Shown in pieces: positions 20,686-31,140 of a stretch of 64,000 nucleotides of DNA. Position 1 is the stretch's first letter. Every line of letters starts with the position of its first letter. The DNA lies in the NCBI RefSeq assembly GCF_901709675.1, contig NC_051094.1, forward strand, positions 17,274,501-17,338,500, given 5' to 3'. The notes beneath the pieces were generated by a model, which saw only the letters and a list, made by a program, of their open reading frames with translations, was not told the origin of the DNA and made no database searches. The position numbers and the translations under genes were made by a program. The DNA comes from Syngnathus acus (Eukaryota; Chordata; Actinopteri; Syngnathiformes; Syngnathidae).

Positions 20686-21652
20686 ACCTTTCTTTTTGGC
20701 CATTTTCTTCCACTGAGACTTGAACTCAGGTCGCTGGGGTGAGAGTCCTAACCCTAGCCCTAGCTCTAACCTTAACCCTACCTCTTACCCTAACCCTAGC
20801 CCTAGCTCTAACCTTAACCCTACCTCTTACCCTATTCCTAACCCTAACCCTAACCCTAGCCCTAGCTCTAACCTTAACCTATTCCTAACCCTAACCCTAG
20901 CTCTAACCCTAGCTCTTACCCTATTCCTAACCCTAACCCTAGCTCTAACCCTAGCTCTTACCCTATTCCTAACCCTAACCCTAGCTCTAACCCTAGCTCT
21001 TACCCTATTCCTAACCCTAACCCTAGCTCTAACCCTAACTGTAACCCTAACCCTAACTCTTACCCTAATCCTAACCCTCACCCTAACCCTAGCTCTAACC
21101 TTAAACCTAACCCTAACCCTAATCCTAGCTCTTACCCCTCACCTTTCTTTTTGGCCATTTTTTTCCACTGAGACTTGAACTCAGGTCGCTGGGGTGAGAG
21201 TCCTAACCCTAGCCCTAGCTCTAACCTTAACCCTACCTCTTACCCTAACCCTACCTCTTACCCTATTCCTACCTCAACCCTACCTCTTACCCTATTCCTA
21301 ACCCTAGCCCTAGCTCTAACCCTAGCCCTAGCTCTAACCCTAGCTCTAACCTTAACCCTAGCTCTAACCCTAACCGTAATCCTAACCCTAGCTCTTACCC
21401 CTCACCTTTCTTTTTGGCCATTTTTTTCCATTGAGACTTGAACTCAGGTCACTGGGGTGAGAGTCCTAACCCTAGCCCTAGCTCTAACCTTAACCCTACC
21501 TCTTACCCTAACCCTAGCCCGAGCCTTAACCCTACCTCTTACCCTAACCCTAGCTCTTACCCTATTCCTAACCCTAGCTCTTACCCTATTCCTAACCCTA
21601 GCTCTTACCCTATTCCTAACCCTAACCCTAGCTCTAACCCTAGCCCTTACCC
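20686..21652. repeat. CCCTAA-like degenerate array with embedded tRNA halves (copy B)
   Basis: Same structure as copy A, in three blocks starting near 20686, 21142 and 21401, but ~175 bp longer. The first block holds repeated CTAACCCTAGCTCTTACCCT-type modules. Long frames on both strands (Leu/Thr-rich on plus, Arg/Val-rich on minus) are compositional. Confidence 0.9.
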
Positions 21653-21728
21653 TAGCATATGGTATATGGTTTTATGGGGGAGCACACGAGCAACTCTGTT
21701 GCAAATTTTTCAAGGATAAGATATTTTT

Positions 21729-23136
21729 GGTCCCACTGGGATTTGAACTCAGGTCGCTGGGGTGAGAGTACAGAGCACTAACCACTACACTACAGAACCC
21801 ACGCCATTACTTCATGGATGTTACCTATATGGTTTTATGGAGCAGCTCACAAGTAAATAGTATAGATAGGAATAGGTAAATGGCAAAATACTTGAGGTTC
21901 CACTGAGACTTGAACTCTGGTCGCTGGGGTGAGAGTCCAGAGCACTAACCACTAGAGTATGTAACCCACACCATTAATCCATGGAAGTTAGCTATATGGT
22001 TTTATGGAGCAGCTCACAAGCAAATAGCATAGATAGGAATAGGTAAATGTCAAAATAGTTCAGGTTCCACTGAGACTTGAACTAAGGTCACTGGGGTGAG
22101 AGACCAGAGCATTAACCACTACACTATGGAACGCACACCAATATTCCATGGAAGTTACGTATATGGTTTTATGGAGCAGCTCACAAGCCAGATATAGGAA
22201 TAGTATAAATAGGAATAGGTAAATGCCAAAATAGTTGAGGTTCCACTGAGACTTGAACGCAGGGCGCTGGGGTGAGAGTCTAGAGTACTAACCACTACAG
22301 TATGGAACCCACACTATTAGTCCATGGAAGTTACCTATATGGTTTTATAGAGCAGCTCACAAGCAAATAGCATACATGGGAATAGGTAAATGCCAAAATA
22401 GTTGAGGTTCCACTGAGACTTGAACTCAAGTCGCTGGGGTGAGAGCCCACAGCACAAACCACTACAGTATGGAACCCACGGCATTACGTCATGGAAGTTA
22501 CGTATATGGTTTTATGGACCAGCTCACAAGCAAATAGTATATATACATAGGAATAGGTAAATGCCAAAATAGTTGATGTTTCACTGAGACTTGAACTCCG
22601 GTCACTGGGGTGGGAATCCAGAGCACTAACCACTACACTACGGAACGCACGACACTATTTCATGGAAGTTACCTATATGGTTTTATGGAGCAGCTCACAA
22701 GCCAGTATAGATAGGAATAGGTAAATGCCAAAATAGTTGAGGTTCCACTGAGACTTGAACTCAGGTCGCTGGGGTGAGAGTACAGAGCACTAACCACTAC
22801 AGTATGGAAACCACACCATTGTTTCATGGAAGTTATGTATATGGTTTTATGGAGCAGCTCACAAGCATATATATAGGAATAGGCAAATGCCAAAATAGTT
22901 GAGGTTCCACTGAGACTTGAACTCGGGTCACTGGGGTGAGAGTCCAGAGCACTTACCACTACACTATGGAACTCATGCCATTAATTCATGGAAGTTACGT
23001 ATATGGTTTTATAGAGCAGCTCACAAGCAGTATAGATAGGAATAGGTAAATGCCCAGAAGGTTGAGGTTCCACTGAGACTTGAACTCGGATCAGTGGATT
23101 CAGAGTCCAGTGTGCTAACCATTACACTATGGAACC
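21729..23136 (-). repeat. Tandem array of nine tRNA-Gln-like units (copy B)
   Basis: Units at about 21729-21801, 21895-21966, 22062-22133, 22238-22309, 22405-22476, 22576-22646, 22740-22810, 22902-22972 and 23065-23136. They match copy A unit for unit. Unit 4 is complete here (GGGCGCTGGGGTGAGAG), showing that the copy A version suffered a later deletion. Unit 7 has the TTTT that is TTT in copy A. Confidence 0.85.
23065..23136 (-). tRNA. tRNA-Gln(CTG)-like sequence, last unit of array B
   Basis: Identical in the cloverleaf region to 7105-7176, but the downstream T run is replaced by TTCTGGGC, so the Pol III-type terminator is lost here. Confidence 0.55.
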
Positions 23137-23192
23137 ACAAGGTCCAGACCATGGCAGGCATATGCTGGTGTGGGAGCCAGAAGTTTTGAATT

Positions 23193-23225
<33 letters not shown>

Positions 23226-23349
23226 GCTAATGTGTCAATTGCTGGATATCTGAAACCAGTTTTTCCAGTGTCCAGAGACCAGCTATTCCAATTTAGTCCC
23301 ATAATTGGCTTTCTGTACAGCGCACAAGTGGCAGGGAAGTCTGGGAGTA

Positions 23350-23830
23350 CAGTCAAACCTCGGTTTTCGAACGTCCCGGTTCTCGAACAAATTGGAATTC
23401 GAACAAAAAAATTCGAGATTTTTTTGCTTCGGTTGTCCAACAAAATTCGGAGGTTGAACCTCGCAAGATGAGCCGAAAGGACCCGAGAAAACCCGACCGC
23501 GCGGCCCGGATGCCGACTGACTCCGTTCGTTATTGTAATTTCGTTACTTTGAGGATTGTATTAACCCCTAATCATGCCTCCAAAGAAAGCAAGTGGGAGC
23601 AGTAAAGCCATCCTAAAACACAAAGGCGCTCTTTAAGCAATGCGACAGTGAGCGCCCGGCGCGCTGCGGTTGCCCGACCGCACCAAATTAAGCTCCCTGC
23701 GCACTGAGATCCACTTAAATTTTAGAAAGTACATCAGAACTTTAAAAATATTTTCTAAATTTCAGCGACGGCTCTGTCACAATAATGCGACCAGCGCGGT
23801 GCAGTTGGGCGGTCGGCGGCACGCTACGGT
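23350..23830. mobile_element. pogo/Tigger-like terminus (copy B)
   Basis: Same as 7389-7870: TA then CAGTCAAACCTCGGTTTTCG and TTCGAAC words. No transposase core. Confidence 0.5.
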
Positions 23831-23833
23831 TGA

Positions 23834-23862
23834 GCGTTCTCTCTCGCTCTCGCTCTCTCTCG

Positions 23863-23895
<33 letters not shown>

Positions 23896-23922
23896 GCACT
23901 CTTTCTCGCTCTCTCTCGCTCT

Positions 23923-23956
<34 letters not shown>

Positions 23957-23966
23957 CACACACACC
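23834..23966. repeat. (TC)n/(CA)n compound microsatellite (copy B)
   Basis: CTCTCTCGCTCTC-type run followed by (CA)n with a GC interruption. Length differs from copy A. Confidence 0.95.
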
Positions 23967-24017
23967 ATCATCGGCGGACACTCGGGACGAGTATGACTGT
24001 CTTCTTCTCAGGGTCGT

Positions 24018-27000
24018 CTACTTGTGGGTCCGCAGGTGGGCGTAGAGGCCGATCCGGGATCCACATATTTTTGTGCAGTGTGGGCAGGGGAAAGTGGTGG
24101 TGGGTTGTGGTCGTGCTGGAGCCTGTTTTTGTCTTTCCTTACGGAGTTGTTGTTTGGTTTCTGGGACACGGCGGAGTTCCTTTTCATGATGTGCTGCCCC
24201 TTCTTGCACCGCTACCCTCCAGCAGTTCCTGTTCAAGGCGATGCGCTCCCAGTCCTGAGATGTTATTTGGAATTTCTTGAGACTGGTCTTGAGGTTGTCC
24301 TTAAAACGTTTCTTTTGCCCGCCCGGGGCTCGCGGACCTCTCTCCAGCTGGGAGTATAACATCTGTTTGGGGAGGCGGGTGTCAGCCATGCGGATGAGAT
24401 GTCCTGTCCATCGGAGTTGGTGCTGCATTATTAAGGTGGTGATGCTCGGTATCCTGGCTTCCTCCAGAACGCTGATGTTTGTGCGTCTGTCCTCCCATTT
24501 GATCCTGAGTATTTTCCTCAAGGTTCTCTGGTGGTGTTGTTCAAGAGCTCTTAGTTGCCTGCTGTAGGTTGTCCATGATTCTGCCCCATAAAGTAAGGTG
24601 GGGAGAACCACAGCTTTGTAAACCAGGAGGTTGGTGTCAACCCGGAGGTCTCTGTCTTTAAAGACTCTTTTCCGCAGTCTGGCATACGCTCCACTGGCAC
24701 AGCTCAGGCGATGGTTGACCTCAGAGTCAATGTCCGCTTTGGAGGAGAGAAGGCAGCCGAGGTAGGGGAAGTGGTGAACATATTCAAGTGCAGTGTTGTC
24801 CACATTTATGATGGGCCGAGTAGATGGCTGGTTGGGTGGGGGTTGATGTAGCACCTGGGTCTTCTTGATGTTCACGGTCAGACCCAGGGCTCTGTATGCC
24901 TTAGCGAAGGAGTTCAGGATGCCCTGGAGGTCTTCTGCAGAGTGTGCTGCAATGGCATTATCGTCTGCATACTGAAGCTCCACGACCGTGGTGGTTCTGA
25001 TCTTGGTTTTGGCTTTGAACCTGTTAAGGTTGAAGAGCCTGCCATCAGTTCTGTACCAAATTGGGATTCCGTGTGGTAGTTCTTCGTTGATGAGGTGGAG
25101 TATGGCGGCAATGAACACAGAGAACAGGGTGGGTGCAATGATGCATCCCTGTTTGACCCCTGTCTCTACAGTGAAAGGCTCAGTCAAGGAGCTGTTGTTG
25201 AGCACTGTGGCTGTCATTCCGTCATGTAATAAACACAGTATTCTGACGTATTTATCCGGGCAACCATACTTCAGAAGGATTTTGTCAGGTCTATGAAAGC
25301 CATGAACAAAGGCTGTTTATGCTCACGGCATTATTCCTAGAGTTGGCGTGCTGTAAAAATCATGTCTGCAGTGCCTCTAGATGGGCGAAAACCGCACTGC
25401 GATTCTGGGAGAACTTCCTCAGACAGTGGCAGTAGGCGATTGGCAAGAACACGAGCAAGTACTTTGCCAACTGTTGAAAGGAGCGAGATGCCCCTATAGT
25501 TTCCGCAATCCGCTTTGTCCCCTTTCTTGAAAATGGTCACTATCAGAGCATCCCTGTGCTCCGAGGGGAGTACTTCTTTTTCCCAGACCTTCAGAAAGAA
25601 GGAATGGAGGTGGCGCTGGAGCTCTACTCCACCTTCCTTTAGGACCTCAGCTGGGATCCCATCTGGCCCAGAGGCCTTGTTGTTCTTCAGGCTCCTGATG
25701 GCATCTTGGACCTCTGCTAAAGTGGGAGGTTCACCCATGTCTTCCCTGATGGGACTCTGAGGGATGTGACTGAGGAAATCTGACTGAGTTGTGCTGTCAC
25801 GGTTGAGGAGTTCCTGAAAGTGCTCTCTCCACCGGTTGTTTATGGACTCATTGTCCTTCAACAGCTCCTGCCCGTCTTTAGAGCGTAGGGGGTTTTGGCC
25901 GCGATGGCTTGGGCCGTAGACAGCCTTAGTAGCGCTGAAAAAGCCTCTGGTGTCACCAGAGTCTGACAAACTCTAGATTTCCAGTGCCCTTTCTGTCCAC
26001 CAGGAGTTTTTAATCTGTCTCACCCGGCTCTGGACGTCAGCCTTGGCTCTGGAGTTAGCCTGTCTCTTTGCTGTGCAGGTGATGTCATTTTGCCAGACAC
26101 GAAAGGTTTCCCTTTTCTTGGAGATTAGCTGTTCTATCTCCGTGTAGTTCTCATCAAACCAGTCCTGATGCTTTCTGGCCTTGTACCCGAGAGTGGCACG
26201 GCAGGTGTCGAGGATGGAAGACTTGAGCAGGCTCCAGTGTTCGTCAATGTCCTCAGGGTATTCCTGATTGAGGCTTTCTCCAAGAGAGGCCTGAAACTGC
26301 TGCAGGGCGGCAGTTTTGTTCAGGGTCTCAAGGTTTAGTCTCTGCCGGCTCAGCTTCTTTTGCAGTCTCCTCTTCCTCTTGAGTCTGATGGACATCGTGG
26401 ATCGTATCAGGCGGTGATCTGTCCATTAGGCCTCTGAATCCATCATGGCTTTTGTGATGCTCACGTCGCGCTGATCCCTGGCCCTGACAATGACATAGTC
26501 AATAAGATGCCATTGTTTAGAACGAGGGTGTCTCCATGAACCATTGAGTTTGTTCTTCTGGCGAAAGATGGTATTGGTGATGGTAAGGTCGTATTGAGCA
26601 CATTTGCTAAGAAGCAAAACCCCATTGGAGTTGATGTTTCCAATGCCTTCCTTTCCAATGGTGCCCTTCCAGAGGTGGTGGTCTCGGCCCACTCTGGCAT
26701 TGAAATCTCCCAATATAATAATCTTGTCCTCCTTGGGGATTTTTGACAATACCTCATCCAGACAGGCATATAAGGCCTCTTTTTTGTCCTCATCGGAAAC
26801 GAGGGTAGGTGCATAAGCACTAAGAACTGTTGCCGTCATCTAACATCCACCACCTGATGTGCCAGCTTGTGACTAGGGGCTTCCAGACTTCACAATCCTG
26901 CCCCCGTTGCCACTTACTGGTCGCCACAGGACTTTAATCCGGGATGTAAGGTGGACTCCCTGAAAAAGACGCCTGTGCGTGACTTTGTTTAAAGTGGGGA

Positions 27001-27133
27001 GACTGGTGCACAGACAGTCACCACACTGTCCTTGACAGATCGGGGTCAGAGTCCAGTGGCAAGGAGACCAAGACGACTGGTGACCCTTTTCTGCTGCAGC
27101 CTTCATCCGCCTTCCCAGCCGTTGTGACGCCAC
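24018..27133 (-). pseudogene. RTE-like LINE with C-terminal C2H2 finger
   Basis: Minus strand. An APE-type endonuclease (26839-26426) shows SAYAPTL, IILGDFNARVG (Asp/Asn) and LIDYVIVRARDQRDV. A linker (26395-25973) follows, then RT fingers/palm (25969-25337) with NKASGPDGIPAEVLKEGG, FKKGDKADCGNYRGISLLS and ESQCGFRPSRGTADMI. The last part (25217-24018) has GVKQGCIIAPTLFSVF, YADDNAIAAH (catalytic YADD near 24965) and a thumb, ending in the finger CPHC ... HLRTH. In-frame stops near 26427 and 25974 and a frameshift between 25337 and 25217 inactivate it. The 5' part up to ~27430 probably belongs to it. Clade assignment from motifs is tentative. Confidence 0.8.
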
Positions 27134-27563
27134 CCCTTAGGTCAGCTATCATCCTCCGCCTGGTCCACCGTTGAGGTCTTCACTATTTTACCCATAGCTG
27201 GAGCTGTTTACCCACAGTGGTTGATGGGCAGTAGGGCGTGTCCACACACCGGTGGGCCTACATGCCACATCTCTGGGGCCCACTGCTGCTCCGAGATCCT
27301 GCACAACTTAGCCTGGGACCACAAGGTGCCAGTTGCCGTGTGTGGCCACGAGGAGGCGTGTGCAAGTCTTGGCAATGGAGAGGCTGTGTACCGGCTTATA
27401 CATTCGGCTCCTCTTTTCACCCCCGGAAACAGAGGGCTAGCCGGTGGCGGTAGCTGAAAGCAGAAAAGTGGCAAGCAGACGCAGCATGCAGCATGCACAA
27501 ACTACAGGCACTACGACTCCAACACGACTGCACTGACGCATCACACGCCCTGTGTGCTGATGG

Positions 27564-27718
<155 letters not shown>

Positions 27719-27749
27719 TGCTGTCAGGCAATTAAAAAAAAACTAATTA

Positions 27750-28519
27750 CCGTGCTTTTCCATGCATAATACGCACCCTAAAAATGGCATGTCGATGCTG
27801 GAAAAAAGCCCGTACCCATGTATAATACGCACCCAAATTTTGACTCTTAAGTCCGTAAACGTAAAATTATTTCAGAAAAAAGATCATCTTTGGGAACAAT
27901 CGGATGTTATTCTGCCGGTCAGTATCACTGCGCATGCGCTAGCAAACTCGATAGCGAAGAAATGTTTCGGATTTGTGTAGGGTACATTGTGACAGCAAAC
28001 GAGCAGGTGATCGAGCAAGCGTCTGATACGAGAGCATTGTGTTCATATGGAGCGTGTTTGAAGTGAACAGCAGAGAAGAAAGGAACAAGGCAAAGTGTTG
28101 TGAAATAAAATATTACCTGTAATACGCATTTAGGTAGAGAACTGAACTCTCGCTCTTTAGTATATAGCTGACGTGTCTTGCGCATCCGTTCTGCGCATCT
28201 GTAATGGCGGCCTCCGTATGATATCCGGTTTGCGATGGAGATTAAAAAACAAACAATATTTGACAATAACACACCATCAAGGATTGCACCATCACATCAA
28301 ACGATGAGTCGTCAATTATGAATTTTACTCACTAAGTGTGTTGGGCAGGATGGCTGAATGCGATGCGCGATTGACAACAAACAAGAAGAAAGGTGTGATT
28401 TCAAGTTTTATTTCGAGGGAGATTTTCTTCAAAAATTGTTGTACCCATGCATAATGCGCACCCCAGATTTTAGGACAATAAATTAGTTAAATTTTGCGCA
28501 TTATGCATGGTAAACACGG
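27750..28519. mobile_element. TIR-A element, full length (770 bp)
   Basis: TA-flanked (27748-27749, 28520-28521). Starts CCGTGCTTTTCCATGCATAA and ends TTATGCATGGTAAACACGG. Sub-terminal copies of the ATAATGCGCACCC word sit at both ends. The interior has no transposase, so it is non-autonomous; it is the reference copy for this family here. Confidence 0.85.
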
Positions 28520-28521
28520 TA

Positions 28522-29400
28522 AATACAGGATTTGAAATGAATTAATCTAATGTATCACATTTTAATCTCGTATCTGATAAAGGTCCCCAAACAAAGATAT
28601 TGAATTCTCAGGCATTACAAAATTGTAGTGCATGACTAACCACTAGATTACAACAAGAAGATAAGATTTGAAATCCACAATTTTATTGTGAAATCTGCTT
28701 GATCAATGAAATCCAAAGAAAAAAGGTCATGCACATCAGCAAATTAATTAGGCCAGGTAAATTATTAAAAAATGCAATACAAAAACATTTAAATAAAATG
28801 ACTCAATTTGACTCAAAATTCAGGGATCTCCTGTATTAGTTGGACCGCTGCTTCACACAGCCTGTTGCCACTCCAAATGTTTCTTTAAAATTGATCTTTT
28901 TTTTTATTTCCAGTAGAAAACACTGTTTACTTGTACTGTACAACCAGCCTTAATACTATTATACTGTAGTTCCAGTTTGAAAACACAAATGTCTCTTTAG
29001 ACGTCATGGTGACTTGGCCTTAAAAAAACAAAACAAAAAACATATGTGACTCCCCCCAGATGACTGGGTGGTCATGACTTCTCCCATAACGCTTCATGGT
29101 TTAAGATTAAATAATTTCCCTTTATTTCATGTTTCAAAATGAAAAGTTGTTTGCTGTGTGCATGTTAGTTGGTAAAAATGTGTTTTATCTTTTTTCTTCT
29201 ATATTGTTGGAAAAAAATCATTTTGTAAAAGTTGCACTACAGCTGAAATGTGTTAATTGACGACTTGTTTGCTCATATTCTCTTCCAATAGCACTCTAGT
29301 GAGTGATTGCTAACTATCGCAGGGTGTCCCCTGCCTACACGCCCACAACCCTCATGAGGAAGAAGCGGTTCAGAAATTGTTTGTGTGCGTGTACGTATAT
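28522..29400. other. Non-genic stretch
   Basis: AT-rich DNA without supported genes, repeat boundaries or splice-like structure. Confidence 0.5.
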
Positions 29401-29785
29401 TGTCACGGATCGGAATGGAGCAGGGCGACCAAATGCAGCTTGTACCAGGGTTTACTGAAGAGAAAAGGTAATTGGAAGAGAGGATAAGGGGAACAAACTA
29501 ACAGAATCGGCAAACTGACATAACTTAACGGACCGACCGACCGACTGGCTAACCGAAACAGAACTGACAAAGACAGGAACCAAAAGAAACAAGAACGACA
29601 TCAACAATCCGACAGGGAGTGACACGCAGACAGGACTTAAATACGAGACAGGTAACGAGAGGCAGGTGACTGTGATTATTAGTACATTGATTGTGAGTAG
29701 ACACAGGAAGGGAGGGGCGAGTACACAGACGCGGACGGAAACCATGACCTACACATAATAAAACAACCGGGGACGAGTCGTGACA
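29401..29785 (-). repeat. 3' LTR of the minisatellite element
   Basis: 385 bp with perfect 7-bp inverted ends (TGTCACG / CGTGACA), preceded on the minus strand by a purine run, as expected at a 3' LTR. Confidence 0.7.
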
Positions 29786-30678
29786 GTACCCCCCCCCCAA
29801 GGGACAAACCCCACAAGGTGTGCGGGGGGGAAGCGCACCAGCCCCAATAACCCCCACTGGTCTACGAGAAAGTCTGAACTGGTAGCAAGTCTGAATTGCG
29901 CTCGGCGGCACACGGAGAGTCCGAACTGCGCTTGGCGGCAACTGGGGAAACAGAACCACGCTCGGTAGCAACTCGGGGACAGAACCACGCTCGGCGGCAA
30001 CTCGGGGACAGAACCGTGCTCGGCGGAAACTCGAGGACAGAACCGCAATCGGCGGAAACTCGGGGACAGAACCGCGCTCGGCGGAAACTCGGGGAACAGA
30101 ACCGCGCTTGGTGGAAACTCAGGGAACAGAACCGCGCTCGGCGGAAACTTGGGGACAGAACCACGCTCGGCAGAAACTCGGGGAACAGAACCGCAATCGA
30201 CGGAAACTCGGGGACAGAACCGCAATCGGTGGAAACTCGGTGACAGAACCGCAATCGGCGGAAACTCGGGAAGTAGAGCTGCGTTCTGCGGCAAACGAGA
30301 CAGAGTCTGAACCGCAATCGGTGGCATACGGGAAGTCAGAGCCGCAATCGGCGTCATTTGGAAGTCAGCGCTGTGCGCAGTGGCAGAAGCCACCACGTGC
30401 TGCAGCAGTGGGAGCGGGGCCAGGGCCGATCGCGGGTCCGGTGCAGCTGGCCTGAAGTCCGGCGGCGCAAAGGCGGATCTCGATGGCGCAAGTGCATCCG
30501 GCGTCGCTGGAGCGAAGTCCGATGGCGGCTGCGGGTCCGGCGTCGCTGGAGCGAAGTCCGACGGCGGCCGCGGAGCCGGTGGCGCTGGAACATGCTCCGA
30601 CGACGGACGTGGGTCGGGCGTCGCGGCGGGAGCTGGTGGAGGAGGTTTGTCCAGGCGCTGGTCGCTGTGATGGACGGA
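29749..30678 (-). CDS. Repetitive Pro/Ala-rich open frame inside LTR element
   Basis: An uninterrupted minus frame of about 309 codons spans nearly the whole internal region. The first third is PPSDFAPATPDP-type repeats (DNA period 39 bp, 30500-30600). The rest is FPPSAVLFPE-type repeats (DNA period 30-31 bp, about 29935-30290). Periods that are mostly multiples of three keep the frame open; one-base changes shift the repeat register into CGSVP or RFCPR variants. There is no ATG near the start; the first in-frame ATGs are past a third of its length. It may be a degenerate gag-like protein or a frame open by composition. Function unknown. Confidence 0.35.
   Translation of the reverse strand, partial: SVHHSDQRLDKPPPPAPAATPDPRPSSEHVPAPPAPRPPSDFAPATPDPQPPSDFAPATPDALAPSRSAFAPPDFRPAAPDPRSALAPLPLLQHVVASATAHSADFQMTPIAALTSRMPPIAVQTLSRLPQNAALLPEFPPIAVLSPSFHRLRFCPRVSVDCGSVPRVSAERGSVPKFPPSAVLFPEFPPSAVLFPEFPPSAVLSPSFRRLRFCPRVSAEHGSVPELPPSVVLSPSCYRAWFCFPSCRQAQFGLSVCRRAQFRLATSSDFLVDQWGLLGLVRFPPAHLVGFVPWGGGTVTTRPRLFYYV
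29935..30290. repeat. 30/31-bp minisatellite
   Basis: About twelve contiguous units of GGCGGAAACTCGGGGACAGA plus ACCGC(A/G)(A/C)TC. Variants are mostly substitutions or a single inserted A. Confidence 0.93.
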
Positions 30679-30911
30679 TCATTCTGTCATGGATCGGAAT
30701 GGAGCAGGGTGACCAAATGCAGCTTGGACCAGGGTAAATTGAGGGAAAAGGTAGCTGGACGGGAGGATAAGGGGAACAAGCCAACAGAACTAGCAAACTA
30801 ACATAACTCAATCGACCGACCGACAGACTGGCTAACCGAAACAGAACTGACAAACAGGAAACAAGAAACAAGAGACGAGAAGACATCAACAATCTGACAG
30901 GGAGTGACACA

Positions 30912-31140
30912 AAATGTGCGGCGCGCCCTATCATGCAGTGTTCCCTATGTGTGTTGTTGTAAGGCGGACGTATTAAAGAGCGCCATGAGAACGTTAGAGG
31001 GAGAATTGTGGCCGTGGATGATGATCAGTTCATCCTCACGTTCCGCAGGAGCCTGATAATTGAATCAGGTGTGTTTAACGAGGGAAACTTGGAAAACATA
31101 TAGGAATGCGGCCCCCGAGGACTGGAGTTTGAGACCCCTG
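30912..31140. mobile_element. hAT-type MITE fragment (3' end)
   Basis: Ends GGAATGCGGCCCCCGAGGAC then TGGAGTTTGAGACCCCTG, the GTTTGACACCCCTG-type hAT terminus. The left terminus is not recognised because the LTR element abuts it. Confidence 0.5.

Larger units (their letters stand above)
19943..24209. repeat. Duplicated segment, copy B (~4.3 kb)
   Basis: Partner of 4166-8252. Its left edge interrupts a LINE 3' tail; its right edge runs without a break into the rest of an RTE-like LINE. The ~180 bp length excess over copy A is nearly all in the CCCTAA-like array. Confidence 0.93.
29401..30911 (-). mobile_element. LTR-flanked non-autonomous element with minisatellite interior
   Basis: Read on the minus strand: a 5'-truncated LTR (30911-30685), an internal region, a polypurine-like GGGGGGGGG tract (+ strand C run near 29788-29798) and a full 3' LTR (29785-29401) with TGTCACG...CGTGACA ends. 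The two LTRs share ~225 bp, including GCTCCATTCCGATCC and CCGACCGACC words. No gag, pol or env domain is recognised. LTR type (Gypsy-like) is a guess from the polypurine tract and ends. The 5' LTR lacks its first ~160 bp. Confidence 0.7.

Noticed and set aside
29935-30290. 30-bp repeats considered as a CRISPR array
   Set aside because: Units are contiguous without spacers, and the context is clearly vertebrate; it is a minisatellite.
29749-30396. Host proline-rich protein gene
   Set aside because: It lies between two related LTRs with a polypurine tract and consists only of minisatellite units; it is better explained as element interior.
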